Assembly: GCA_045222795.1 (NCBI GenBank)
Contig: JBGUZF010000038.1
Coordinates: 1 to 49,046, forward strand
Source of the DNA: Colimorpha sp045222795
Lineage (GTDB): Bacteria; Bacteroidota; Bacteroidia; Bacteroidales; P3
Length of the DNA: 49,046 nucleotides
Direction of reading: 5' to 3'
A program made the translations under genes and the position numbers. The notes under the pieces were generated by a model that worked only from the letters and a program-made list of their open reading frames with translations, was not told the DNA's origin and searched no databases. Positions 1 to 10,324 of this stretch are shown here, one piece after another. Numbering within the stretch: the first letter of the stretch is position 1; each line of letters begins with the position of its first letter.

Positions 1-1
1 C

Positions 2-100
2 GAGCAGATTACTGGACAACCCCTCTCGGGCGTGAACCTGATGACCCCCGACGGTTTCACCAAGCTTGTGAAGAGCATCAGCGACGGCCTCAACGGTTAA
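2..100 (+). CDS. C-terminal 32 codons of an unidentified protein (5' truncated)
   Basis: An open frame enters from the left edge and stops at the TAA at 98-100. Only 32 residues are visible, ending FTKLVKSISDGLNG. The pattern (polar stretch, a 'mtPdgF' turn, then a short amphipathic helix with S-I-S) resembles the last helix of TerY-like von Willebrand A proteins. vWA genes are known partners of STAND/WD40 genes, but 32 residues cannot prove the assignment. The next gene, an nSTAND NTPase, starts 53 bp downstream on the same strand, so the two probably form an operon. Function is left open. Confidence 0.5.
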   Translation, partial: EQITGQPLSGVNLMTPDGFTKLVKSISDGLNG

Positions 101-108
101 CCTTAACG

Positions 109-143
109 CTAACAACTAACCACTAGCCACTGACCACTAACAG
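109..143. repeat. 7-bp tandem repeat (CTAACAA/CTAACCA type), intergenic
   Basis: Five consecutive 7-bp units (CTAACAA, CTAACCA, CTAGCCA, CTGACCA, CTAACAG) fill most of the gap between the truncated upstream gene and the STAND gene. It belongs to the same class of short tandem repeats seen elsewhere in the window. Confidence 0.8.
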
Positions 144-152
144 TCAAACACC

Positions 153-3100
153 ATGAACAACCCTTGGGCCGGACTGGCCTCCTACCAAGATCCTGCGGCA
201 GGCAGCACTTTGCTTTTCTGCGGGCGCGACAATGAGAGTTACGACCTCGCTGCGCTGGTCGACGACAATATCTTCTGCACCCTCTATGGCAAGAGCGGCA
301 CGGGCAAGACCTCGCTGCTCAACGCCGGCGTCTTCCCACGGCTGCGCGAGATGGGCTATCTGCCTGTGAGCATCCGCCTCGGCATGGAGGCCATGGGCAC
401 CACCTTCCAGCAGTGCGTCGTGAGCCGCCTTGCGCAGGTGGCGGGGTTGCAGGCCGCCGACACCGTGGCGCTGCCTGCCGACGACCAGGACGAGCAATGG
501 CTGTGGGCGTGGTTTGCGCGGACGAGGTTTGTGAACGGCGAGGGCAAGACGCGTTTCGCGGTGCTTGTGTTCGACCAGTTCGAGGAGGTGTTCCGCAGCC
601 GCCGCGACGAGGCCGAGGCTCTGCTGCGGCAGATACACTTCATGATGGACCCCTCGCATTCGCTGGGCGAGAGCTACGACTACAACTTCCGCTTCCTCGC
701 CTCCATACGTGAAGACGACCTCTACCTCCTCGAGGACAGCCTCGACCGCAACTTCATGGGCGATATGAAGCAGTGCCGCTACCGCCTCAACGCGCTGAGC
801 GACGAGGGAGCGCGCGACGTGATACTCAAGCCAGGCCAAGGCCTTTTCGTTGAAGGTGAGCAGGACGAGATAGTAAACACCATTATCGGCATCGCCCGCA
901 GTGCCGACGGCAGCATCAACACCAATATCCTGTCGTTGGTGTGCAGCCGTATCTATGAGGAATACCGTCGCAATGGTGCCAAGAGCATCAGCCTTGAGCT
1001 GGTGCGCGGTTTTGTCAGCAGCAACCCCTTCGAGCAGTTCTATAACGAGGTGACGCGTGACCTCGGCGAGCGCGAGAAGCGCTTCATCGAGGACCGCCTT
1101 GTCGATGCTGCAGGGCGCCGCGGCTCTGTCAGCGAACCCGACTTCGAGAAGAACGTGCCCAACGGAGCACACCTGCTAGAGGGTACGGGGCGTATCCTGC
1201 AGCGTGTGGCGTCGGGCACCGAAGGAAGGAGCTACCGCATCGAGCTTATCCACGACTCCTTCTGCGCACCGTTGGCCGACCAGAAGATGAAGCGCGCCGC
1301 CCGCCGCCGCCGCAGGATCACCATTGCAGTGTCGGTGGTGGCCCTGATCATCGCAGCCGTAGCGGCATGGATAGTCATCATGTCCATACGCAACGCCCGC
1401 CAGACAAGAGAGATACTCATCCAGCAGGAACGCTTCTACGCCAAGCAGGCATCGCAGCTTTTGGATGAAGGCGACACCTACACTGCCCTACTCCTCCTCA
1501 ACGAACTCACTGACCCCGACGGCCCCTTCGCCAAGGTCCCCTTCCAGCCCGAAGCCGAGAGGCAGATGCGCCGGGCGATACAGATGAATGATACTGCTGA
1601 ATGGCAGGTGGAATGCACCTACCAAATAGACAGAGGTAGATTCTGTACTTTGCCCAAAGTATCTGCTGACGGGAAATATCTTGTGGAATCAACTGTTGGT
1701 AATCTTTTGATATATGATTTCCAAACAGGTCGACTTATAAAAAAAATAAAAACAGAGACATCGTTGACCACTCAGCACCCTGTTTTCCAGATTTCTCACA
1801 ATAGTAAGACAATAGCTTATTATGACTGTGATGAATATGGTTATGATAGTCCAATTAGAATTAATTGTGTTGATGTTGGATCGGGTAATAAACTGTTGGA
1901 AAAATACATTATGAGGTATCATATTGGCGATGATGGTGAAGAATGGTGCAATAGATTTCTATTGAGAAATTCAGATTGGATGTTCAGTAATGATGATAAA
2001 AAATTATTTTGCATAATAGATAGTATAATAAGTTGGAATCCATACAATAACCAAAATAAGATAAGGGTCTTTTCGCTTATTGACAGTATTGAATACATCC
2101 TTGAGGATGAAGATGATGTATGGGCCATAGAAACTGGTAATGTTGATGGGGCCAATATTGCGGCCAGAAAAAATGATGGTGAAATTTTAATATATGACAA
2201 GCAAACATTTAAACTTGTCAATAATTTTATTGATAAAGATGATGATATTTGGAAATTAATCCGTGACGACGTGATGCTATTTGTCAAGAAAGACGGACTG
2301 TACAAATACACCATTCCCAAAAAGAAAATCGAAAAAATCAGTGACAAATATTATGATTGCACTAGACTACAGGACGTACAAATGTCAACGACGCAGATAT
2401 GTTTATCTATAAGGGATACCGTTTTTATTCTCAATAGGAACTCGTTGTCCATGGAGGATACTTTTATTATAGATACCACAAAATATTCTTATGCGACTTT
2501 ATGTGATAGTGGACGCCTCTTGCTTTTGAAGAATGATTTAAAAAAACTTGTGTTGGTGACTCATAACTCACCAAAGACACAACAAAAAGTGGCCCCGTCA
2601 GGTAGATTCGAATTTTATATTGCAGAAGGACGTTTGCATATAAGTACAACGGAAGGATTAGAAAATAATATTAGTGTTTTCCAGATAAGGAATGTGGATA
2701 ATAACATGATACTATTTTCCGACACAACAGATGTTCAACGAGACATTGAATCAATTAGTCCCAGTGAAAGGTATTTGATAACAGACGAGTGGGCGGTTTA
2801 TGGTGATACCCTCGAAGATCTTGATGGTTCTATTATTAATTACAATATATTTAAACTGTTTGATATTGAACAAATGAAATGGATATACACTTTCGACACT
2901 TCGGATTTCAAGCGAGATGTGTATTTTACAAACAAGGACAATCTGATAATTTACCCTAGAAAATACAAAAATACATATTGCTATGATATAGAAACAAGCG
3001 ATAATCGTCCATTCTTTACCGATTCTTTATCCGACAGCATTTGTATTTATGGAATGAGTGTGAATTCAAATTCGAATAGTTTATTCGCCGTAAGAACAAG

Positions 3101-3614
3101 TGATGCAGATACAAGGATACTTGACTCTAAGACACATAGAATGCGAGTGGTCTCGAATGAAGAATATAAGTTAATGTTTACACCAAATGGCAAATACATT
3201 GTTTCTTTGGCAAAGGACAACACTCTTCGTCTGCACAATTCCTCGGACTTTAAGGCAATAGATAGTTGCAATAGTAATGTTTGGAAAATTAAAGCGGTGA
3301 ATCCCGCCGGCACCATGTGTGTGGTTTCTACAGTACAGAGTAAATTAGAATTGTGGTCGCTGTTCCCACTAAGAAAGATAGGCGACTTGGGGATGGAATA
3401 CTATCTGGAATACGGATGGGATGGGGTGTACGGATGGAACCCTGTTACCATGTCGTTTTGTGATGATGGCAAAAACATAGTCTTTTATTCTGCCGATCCA
3501 GATGGATTCTTCAAGATTCCGATACTTTCCCAGCAAGAAGTCATCGAAAAGGCCCGTGCGGCAACCAATGGCCGCAAACTGACGGAGGAAGAGAAGAGCC
3601 TGCTGCTGGAATAG
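153..3614 (+). CDS. nSTAND-type NTPase with transmembrane helix and propeller-like C-terminal sensor
   Basis: 1153 residues. The N-terminus (NPWAGLASYQ...FCGRDNE) is typical of novel STAND NTPase 1 proteins. Walker A GKSGTGKTS lies near residue 46 and Walker B LVFDQFEEVF near 136-145. A basic stretch and one hydrophobic helix (about 387-412) follow, so the NTPase probably sits in the cytoplasm attached to the inner membrane. The remaining ~700 residues form repeated short beta segments with S-x-D and Y-D-x-x-T motifs, suggesting a divergent WD40-like propeller. STAND proteins are signal-triggered switches, and many bacterial ones act in defence or regulated death; the target here is unknown. 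By eye, base composition shifts from GC-rich (153 to ~1600) to AT-rich (~1600-3540) and back over the last ~70 bp, so the sensor half looks exchanged. Start chosen: ATG at 153 just after the repeat tract. Confidence 0.85.
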   Translation: MNNPWAGLASYQDPAAGSTLLFCGRDNESYDLAALVDDNIFCTLYGKSGTGKTSLLNAGVFPRLREMGYLPVSIRLGMEAMGTTFQQCVVSRLAQVAGLQAADTVALPADDQDEQWLWAWFARTRFVNGEGKTRFAVLVFDQFEEVFRSRRDEAEALLRQIHFMMDPSHSLGESYDYNFRFLASIREDDLYLLEDSLDRNFMGDMKQCRYRLNALSDEGARDVILKPGQGLFVEGEQDEIVNTIIGIARSADGSINTNILSLVCSRIYEEYRRNGAKSISLELVRGFVSSNPFEQFYNEVTRDLGEREKRFIEDRLVDAAGRRGSVSEPDFEKNVPNGAHLLEGTGRILQRVASGTEGRSYRIELIHDSFCAPLADQKMKRAARRRRRITIAVSVVALIIAAVAAWIVIMSIRNARQTREILIQQERFYAKQASQLLDEGDTYTALLLLNELTDPDGPFAKVPFQPEAERQMRRAIQMNDTAEWQVECTYQIDRGRFCTLPKVSADGKYLVESTVGNLLIYDFQTGRLIKKIKTETSLTTQHPVFQISHNSKTIAYYDCDEYGYDSPIRINCVDVGSGNKLLEKYIMRYHIGDDGEEWCNRFLLRNSDWMFSNDDKKLFCIIDSIISWNPYNNQNKIRVFSLIDSIEYILEDEDDVWAIETGNVDGANIAARKNDGEILIYDKQTFKLVNNFIDKDDDIWKLIRDDVMLFVKKDGLYKYTIPKKKIEKISDKYYDCTRLQDVQMSTTQICLSIRDTVFILNRNSLSMEDTFIIDTTKYSYATLCDSGRLLLLKNDLKKLVLVTHNSPKTQQKVAPSGRFEFYIAEGRLHISTTEGLENNISVFQIRNVDNNMILFSDTTDVQRDIESISPSERYLITDEWAVYGDTLEDLDGSIINYNIFKLFDIEQMKWIYTFDTSDFKRDVYFTNKDNLIIYPRKYKNTYCYDIETSDNRPFFTDSLSDSICIYGMSVNSNSNSLFAVRTSDADTRILDSKTHRMRVVSNEEYKLMFTPNGKYIVSLAKDNTLRLHNSSDFKAIDSCNSNVWKIKAVNPAGTMCVVSTVQSKLELWSLFPLRKIGDLGMEYYLEYGWDGVYGWNPVTMSFCDDGKNIVFYSADPDGFFKIPILSQQEVIEKARAATNGRKLTEEEKSLLLE

Positions 3615-3665
3615 TGACATGTGTGTCCCAAAATCGATATTTTTTCTCAGTTTATTAAAAATTGT

Positions 3666-3673
3666 TATATTTG
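3666..3673 (+). promoter_or_regulatory. Bacteroidota -7 box for hppA
   Basis: TATATTTG matches TAnnTTTG exactly and lies 43 bp before the hppA start codon. A clear TTTG -33 box was not found at the usual spacing, so only the -7 element is called. Confidence 0.55.
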
Positions 3674-3715
3674 TAACTTGATTTTTCAAGGGTAAACCAA
3701 TAAAAAGTACTATAT

Positions 3716-6124
3716 ATGAAGAAATTAACGACTACACTGCTTGCGCTGGCGGCACCTATTTTCGCCTTTGCCAGCGAGGCTGACCTCGAAATGCCAAGTG
3801 GATTTGCTTCCACCAGCGACGCCTCCATCCTCTATTGGGGTTTCGCCGTCGTGGTGCTCGGACTGCTGTTCGGATTCTGGCAGTTCAGCAAAGTACGTAA
3901 ACTCAAAGCCCACAAGTCGATGCTTGAGATCGGCAACGTCATCTTCAAGACCTGCTCGACCTACCTGAAGCAGCAAGGCAAGTTCCTCTTGCTCCTCTTC
4001 GTCTTCATCGGCGCTGCCATCGCCCTTTACTTCGGCGTGCTGAGCCACATGAGCGGCGGTGCCGTGCTGCTGATCCTGGCCTGGACGGTCATCGGCATCC
4101 TCGGCAGCTACGGTGTGGCATGGTTCGGTGTCCGCATGAACACCTATGCTAACGCCCGCATGGCTTTCGCCAGCCTGCGTCGCAAGCCCCTCGACCTGCT
4201 CAACATCCCGCTGCGTGCCGGTATGAGCATCGGTATCGTGCTTATCTGCGTCGAACTTGTCCTCATGCTCACCATCCTCCTCTTCATGCCCGAGAACCTC
4301 GCTGGCAGTTGCTTCATCGGCTTCGCCATCGGTGAGAGCCTCGGCGCCTCGGCCCTCCGTATCGCCGGCGGTATCTTCACCAAGATTGCCGACATCGGAT
4401 CGGACCTCATGAAGGTAGTCTTCAAAATCGGTGAAGACGATCCGCGTAACCCCGGCGTCATCGCCGACTGCACTGGCGACAATGCCGGCGACAGCATCGG
4501 ACCCACCGCCGACGGTTTCGAGACTTACGGCGTCACTGGCGTGGCCCTCGTGAGCTTCATCCTCCTCGCTGTCCCCGACCCCGCCATGCAGGTCAAGCTG
4601 CTGGTGTGGATCTTCGTCATGCGTATCCTTGGCATCATAGCCTCCGTCCTTTCCTATTATATTAACGGTGCCATCGCCAAGGCCAAGTACAACAAAGCCG
4701 ACGACATCAACTTCGAGCAGCCCCTCACCTCGCTGGTGTGGATCACCTCTATCATGAGCATCATCGGCACCTTCTGCGCCTCCTACTTCATCCTCGGCGG
4801 CGTCGAAGGCATGCCCAACCTCTGGCTCGCCCTCTCCATCATCATCAGCTGCGGCACTCTCGGCGCAGCTCTTATCCCCGAGTTCACCAAGCTCTTCACC
4901 TCCCCCACCTCTAAGCATGTGAAGGAAGTCGTCAAGGCCAGTGAGCAGGGCGGCGCAAGCCTTAACATTCTCAGCGGTCTCGTGGCCGGCAACATGGGCG
5001 GCTTCTGGACCGGCATGGTGTTCTTCGTGCTGATGGTCATCGCCTACTTCGCCTCCACCGCCTTCGGTATCGAGCCCGTATTCGGCACCTACTACAGCAT
5101 CTTCGCCTTCGGCCTCGTGGCCTTCGGTATGCTCGGCATGGGTCCTGTGACCATCGCCGTCGACAGCTACGGCCCCGTGACCGACAATGCCCAGAGCGTC
5201 TATGAGCTGAGCCTCATCGAAGACGACGTCGAGAAGACCACCAAGGAGGTCGAGAGCGAGTTCGGCTTCAAGCCCGATTTCGAGAAAGCAAAATACTACC
5301 TCGAGGCCAACGACGGCGCCGGCAACACCTTCAAGGCCACCGCCAAGCCCGTGCTTATCGGTACCGCCGTTGTGGGTGCCACGACCATGATTTTCAGTCT
5401 CATCCTGATGATTCAGAAGACCCTCGGCATCGAGCCCGAGAGCATCCTCAATATGCTCAACCCCTACAGCATCCTCGGCTTCATCCTCGGCGGCTGCGTC
5501 ATCTACTGGTTCACCGGCGCCTCCATGCAGGCCGTCACCACCGGTGCCAACCGTGCCGTTGAGTACATCAAGGACAACATCAAGCTTGACCCCAACGCCC
5601 CCAAGAAGGCCGACATCGAGAAGAGCCAGGAAGTGGTGAAGATCTGCACCAACTACGCCCAGCGCGGCATGATCAACATCTTCATCGCTATCTTCTGCTT
5701 CGCCCTCGCCTTTGCCTGCCTGTCGAGCCCTGAGAGCATCGGCGGTCAGAATGCCGTGTGCCTCTTCATCGCCTACCTCATCAGCATCGCCGTCTTCGGT
5801 CTGTTCCAGGCCGTCTTCATGGCCAATGCCGGTGGCGCTTGGGACAATGCCAAGAAGGTTGTCGAGGTCGACATGAAAGCCAAGGGCACCCCTCTGCACG
5901 ACGCCAGCGTCGTTGGCGACACCGTGGGTGACCCATTCAAGGACACCTCCTCTGTGGCTCTGAACCCCATTATCAAGTTCACCACCCTTTTCGGTGTGCT
6001 CGCCATGGAGATTGCCATCAGCGAAGGCTTCCGCGGCATAGCCCCCTATTTCGGCGTGGCCTTCCTGCTGATAGCCCTTGTGTTCGTCTACCGCTCGTTC
6101 TACAAGATGAGAATCAAACAGTAA
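3716..6124 (+). CDS. hppA: Membrane-bound ion-translocating pyrophosphatase
   Basis: 802 residues, about 16 membrane segments. It hydrolyses PPi to pump H+ and/or Na+ across the cytoplasmic membrane. A signal-like first helix (MKKLTTTLLALAAPIFAFAS) is followed by the family's catalytic motifs: EDDPRNPGVIADCTGDNAGD (about 239-258) and GDTVGDPFKDTSS (about 733-745), which hold the Mg-PPi-binding aspartates, plus GGAWDNAKK. At the site that sets potassium dependence the sequence reads GNTFKAT (about 535). The lysine occupies the place of the alanine of K+-dependent enzymes, which in the known families predicts a K+-independent, usually H+-pumping enzyme. Length is at the long end of the family. 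The gene is monocistronic, with its own -7 box and a strong terminator. Confidence 0.96.
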   Translation: MKKLTTTLLALAAPIFAFASEADLEMPSGFASTSDASILYWGFAVVVLGLLFGFWQFSKVRKLKAHKSMLEIGNVIFKTCSTYLKQQGKFLLLLFVFIGAAIALYFGVLSHMSGGAVLLILAWTVIGILGSYGVAWFGVRMNTYANARMAFASLRRKPLDLLNIPLRAGMSIGIVLICVELVLMLTILLFMPENLAGSCFIGFAIGESLGASALRIAGGIFTKIADIGSDLMKVVFKIGEDDPRNPGVIADCTGDNAGDSIGPTADGFETYGVTGVALVSFILLAVPDPAMQVKLLVWIFVMRILGIIASVLSYYINGAIAKAKYNKADDINFEQPLTSLVWITSIMSIIGTFCASYFILGGVEGMPNLWLALSIIISCGTLGAALIPEFTKLFTSPTSKHVKEVVKASEQGGASLNILSGLVAGNMGGFWTGMVFFVLMVIAYFASTAFGIEPVFGTYYSIFAFGLVAFGMLGMGPVTIAVDSYGPVTDNAQSVYELSLIEDDVEKTTKEVESEFGFKPDFEKAKYYLEANDGAGNTFKATAKPVLIGTAVVGATTMIFSLILMIQKTLGIEPESILNMLNPYSILGFILGGCVIYWFTGASMQAVTTGANRAVEYIKDNIKLDPNAPKKADIEKSQEVVKICTNYAQRGMINIFIAIFCFALAFACLSSPESIGGQNAVCLFIAYLISIAVFGLFQAVFMANAGGAWDNAKKVVEVDMKAKGTPLHDASVVGDTVGDPFKDTSSVALNPIIKFTTLFGVLAMEIAISEGFRGIAPYFGVAFLLIALVFVYRSFYKMRIKQ

Positions 6125-6128
6125 TAAT

Positions 6129-6166
6129 GCGTTAATGTGTTAATTCGTTAACGTGTTAATGCATTA
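6129..6166. repeat. 8-bp tandem repeat (GTTAA every 8 bp), intergenic
   Basis: Units GCGTTAAT, GTGTTAAT, TCGTTAAC, GTGTTAAT and a partial fifth follow the hppA stop. The same family in inverse orientation lies inside the M20 gene at 13525-13563. Confidence 0.8.
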
Positions 6167-6171
6167 GTCCT

Positions 6172-6214
6172 TTTGCCGCCGCAAGCCATCCCGCCTGCGG
6201 CGGCAAAGTTTTTT
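6172..6214 (+). terminator. Rho-independent terminator of hppA
   Basis: A perfect 12-bp stem (6172-6183 with 6196-6207; TTTGCCGCCGCA/TGCGGCGGCAAA) with a 12-nt loop is followed by GTTTTTT. Confidence 0.92.
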
Positions 6215-6382
6215 ATGCCACACGTGATACATATTCGTAATTCCACACCTCCACCCCCTATAACGGCAGGCATTATTAAAGAAGGATCCTTATAGTCCGA
6301 ACCGACAGCGCACCAAGGCGGTGACAGTTCTTCGCTCCATCTTGGTGGGTTGCATGTATAAATAATATTTTAATTGGCAAAA

Positions 6383-7756
6383 TTATTCTGCCTGTAGCTC
6401 GTAGAGGTGATACTGTTCTGTCGGCAGAGGGAGCTTGCGGTAGGTGCTGTCGACGGAATAGTCAGCGGTGGTCAGCAGGTGGCGGCAACGGTGCTGGTCG
6501 TCGAGAGTTATTCGGCACTCGCGATAGTAATACCCCTGCAGGCTGTAGTTGTAGTAGAGGGGCGACGGGATGGTCACCGTCTCGCCTTTCTCCAGTTCGG
6601 CAACAATGACCTTCATGTCGCGCTGCAACCGCACGTCGCGGCCCTCACTGCCGAAACGGAGGACATTGAGAACTACGGCACCCGCAAGCAACGCCATAGC
6701 TATATAGCCCCACACCTTGGTGGGCTTTATCCAACGGGCCACAGGCTCTTCTAGCAGCAGGGCCAGCAGTACAGCCACCATGGGCATGACCGTCAGAAGG
6801 TAGAACTCGCGCTGGCGAGTGCTGACCATCATCGGCAGCACGGCGCAGGCCACCAACATCCACATTGCCCAATGCTCACAAGTCGGCTTCTGCCCCACCC
6901 CTTTGTTGACAATGGCAACCAGCAACACCACACCTATTGCTATTGCTGTGCTGCGCAAGAAGTAGAGCACAATCTGCCAGCGGTGCACCTCGCCCTGCGA
7001 ATAGCCTGCCAGCACCTGGTGCTGCATGTAGTTGGAGAAATACTCCCTCGCTTCGGGGACTGCAAGTGCAATGATAGCCAGCGGTAACAGTAATCCTACC
7101 AATAGAGCAAACGTCTGGATGATTGCCGCAGGCAAGGGTGCCTGCGTACCATGTTTTGTCGCTGGCAAGGCTGCCTGCGTAGCATAGAGCAGCAACGGCA
7201 GCACCAGTGGGAACAAACCCGTGAAGCCTTTGGTCATGAAGGCCGCGGCAAGCAGCAAGCCCGCCAACAGGCCATTCAATGCTTTACCGCCAGGCCGCAA
7301 CAACAATAATATGGCGCCGAGGTCGAACAGCACCATGGTGTTCTCGAGCATGCATTGGTTGGCGAAGTGCGTTACCGTGGGCATCAAGGTCCACAGCAGC
7401 AGCGGCATCCAACCATCTTCACGCTTGCCACCGAGCCGCACCCACAGTCTTATGGTAAGCCATGCGCACAGTAGCATAGTGAGCGCCATATAGAGCTTGG
7501 TGACCCAGATGTGTGTGCCCAGCACCTTGTAGAACAACGCCAGCATTCCCAATGCCAGCGGCGGATGCTCGTAGAAGTCAGGGTGGTGTGTGGCAGTGTA
7601 GACAGGGTGCCAGAACGAGCCGACACCTTCGGCCATATTGGCCGCGACATTACCGTATATCAGGCCGTCCATAAACATGCCCGTCGTGGTCAGCGAGCCA
7701 CTGACGAGATCCAGGAACACGGCGGCCACGACGAGATATAACGGCCAGGACTTCAT
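6383..7756 (-). CDS. GT39/ArnT-like membrane glycosyltransferase
   Basis: 457 residues, polytopic (about 10-11 hydrophobic segments). The first loop carries MDGLIYGNVAANMAEG with the acidic residue expected of GT-C glycosyltransferases, and the second has FYEHPPLALGMLALFYKVLG, the 'HPPL' signature of the dolichyl-phosphate-mannose/ArnT group. These enzymes transfer a sugar from a polyprenyl-phosphate donor to a periplasmic acceptor; the substrate cannot be told. The ATG at 7756 was chosen because it begins one base after the stop of the 41-codon ORF upstream. A longer frame starting at 7795 would overlap that ORF. Downstream (6215-6382) is non-coding. Confidence 0.85.
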   Translation of the reverse strand: MKSWPLYLVVAAVFLDLVSGSLTTTGMFMDGLIYGNVAANMAEGVGSFWHPVYTATHHPDFYEHPPLALGMLALFYKVLGTHIWVTKLYMALTMLLCAWLTIRLWVRLGGKREDGWMPLLLWTLMPTVTHFANQCMLENTMVLFDLGAILLLLRPGGKALNGLLAGLLLAAAFMTKGFTGLFPLVLPLLLYATQAALPATKHGTQAPLPAAIIQTFALLVGLLLPLAIIALAVPEAREYFSNYMQHQVLAGYSQGEVHRWQIVLYFLRSTAIAIGVVLLVAIVNKGVGQKPTCEHWAMWMLVACAVLPMMVSTRQREFYLLTVMPMVAVLLALLLEEPVARWIKPTKVWGYIAMALLAGAVVLNVLRFGSEGRDVRLQRDMKVIVAELEKGETVTIPSPLYYNYSLQGYYYRECRITLDDQHRCRHLLTTADYSVDSTYRKLPLPTEQYHLYELQAE

Positions 7757-7757
7757 C

Positions 7758-7883
7758 TTAATCCTCGCGCTGCGTATCTTCATTCTTCTTATCACCTTTC
7801 CACTCTCCGGTGAGCCAATGGAAATGCTTGACTCTAAATACCCACAGAAGCAGAAAGACTACCGCAATAGCGACATAACCCAT
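7758..7883 (-). CDS. 41-residue single-pass membrane peptide
   Basis: ATG at 7883 to TAA at 7758-7760. The product starts MGYVAIAVVFLLLWVFRV, one hydrophobic helix, followed by an aromatic/basic stretch (KHFHWLTGEWKG) and a strongly charged tail (DKKNEDTQRED). It lies 7 bp after the glnS stop and one base before the glycosyltransferase start, giving a tight glnS - peptide - GT order. The size, like that of small oxidase or transporter subunits, and the position suggest a real gene, perhaps a partner of the adjacent transferase. No family was recognised. Confidence 0.6.
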   Translation of the reverse strand: MGYVAIAVVFLLLWVFRVKHFHWLTGEWKGDKKNEDTQRED

Positions 7884-7890
7884 ACAAGTG

Positions 7891-9585
<1,695 letters not shown>

Positions 9586-9638
9586 AATGATTTGAATATT
9601 ATTCTATTATAGTATATATATTGATATTTTACGAACGA

Positions 9639-9646
9639 CAAAAATA
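9639..9646 (-). promoter_or_regulatory. Candidate -7 box for glnS
   Basis: On the minus strand this reads TATTTTTG (TAnnTTTG), 54 bp upstream of the glnS ATG. No convincing -33 element; AT-rich context makes chance matches likely. Confidence 0.4.
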
Positions 9647-9657
9647 CACTTTTTTTT

Positions 9658-9685
9658 TCATTTTTCATTTTTCATTTTTCAACTA
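9658..9685. repeat. 7-bp tandem repeat (TCATTTT), intergenic
   Basis: Units TCATTTT x3 and TCAACTA in the divergent gap between glnS and the lipoprotein gene, between their two candidate promoters. Confidence 0.75.
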
Positions 9686-9698
9686 TCAATTAATTGCG

Positions 9699-9706
9699 TA
9701 TCTTTG
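9699..9706 (+). promoter_or_regulatory. -7 box of the lipoprotein gene, implying a leaderless start
   Basis: TATCTTTG matches TAnnTTTG exactly and ends 4 bp before the ATG at 9711. The expected transcription start falls at or within a base or two of the start codon. Confidence 0.6.
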
Positions 9707-9710
9707 CAGC

Positions 9711-10310
9711 ATGAAAAGAATAGCTTTTACATTAGTGGTTATTGGTTCTATGCTGTTCAGTTCGTGCGACATACTGAACGATATGCTGAACCAGGCAAAC
9801 AGTGTCGCAAACCTTAAAAACTGCGAGTTCAGCCTCAAGAACGTGAGCAACGTGAATGTGGCTGGCGTGAACGTCAAAAACCTGTCGCAGGGCAACCTCA
9901 CCGCTGCCGACGTGGTGAAGCTGGTGGCTGCCTACCAGAGCAAGCAGGTGCCGCTTTCGATGAACGTCAACATGAACGTGAAGAACCCCACCTCGCAGGA
10001 GGCAGCGCTGAGTGTGCTCGACTGGATTCTGGCCATCGACGGCAAGGATATGGCGAGCGGCACAAACAAGCAGCGCTACACCATCAAGCCTTCGACGACT
10101 TCGACGGTGCCGCTGGGAGTAAACACCGACCTTGGCGACATGTTCTCGCAGAAGGGTCTTGATGCCCTGAAGACTTTCGCGTCGAGCTTCACCAACGAGG
10201 GTATCTCGTCGAAAGTGGGCCTGAGAGTGAAGCCGAGTCTCGTGGCCGGTGGCACCACTATCCCTTACCCCGGATATATCAAGCTTGAGAAGAAGACTGG
10301 AGCAAAGTAA
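9711..10310 (+). CDS. Small lipoprotein, LEA2-like beta-sandwich suspected
   Basis: 199 residues. Lipoprotein signal with lipobox LFSSC (Cys about residue 19), so the mature protein is lipid-anchored in the envelope. The body has repeated VSNVNVAGVNVKNLS and VPLSMNVNMNVKNPTSQEA segments, the 'NPt' beta pattern of LEA14-type (water-stress/hypersensitive) domains; this family call is tentative. Start chosen: ATG at 9711 gives a clean signal peptide. A frame from 9621 runs back through the repeat tract and has no promoter room. The MMPL exporter gene follows after 14 bp, so the two are probably co-transcribed. Confidence 0.8.
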   Translation: MKRIAFTLVVIGSMLFSSCDILNDMLNQANSVANLKNCEFSLKNVSNVNVAGVNVKNLSQGNLTAADVVKLVAAYQSKQVPLSMNVNMNVKNPTSQEAALSVLDWILAIDGKDMASGTNKQRYTIKPSTTSTVPLGVNTDLGDMFSQKGLDALKTFASSFTNEGISSKVGLRVKPSLVAGGTTIPYPGYIKLEKKTGAK

Positions 10311-10324
10311 GTCGCCGATAGAAG

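Noticed and set aside
3725..5899. 724-codon minus-strand frame opposite hppA
   Set aside because: Antisense shadow. Its product is Glu/Asp/His/Gly-rich without motifs, while the plus-strand frame is a complete pyrophosphatase.
6311..6347. CACCAAG/CTTGGTG inverted repeat as terminator of the minus-strand glycosyltransferase
   Set aside because: Seven-base arms with a 23-nt loop and no T run on the minus strand; too weak to call.
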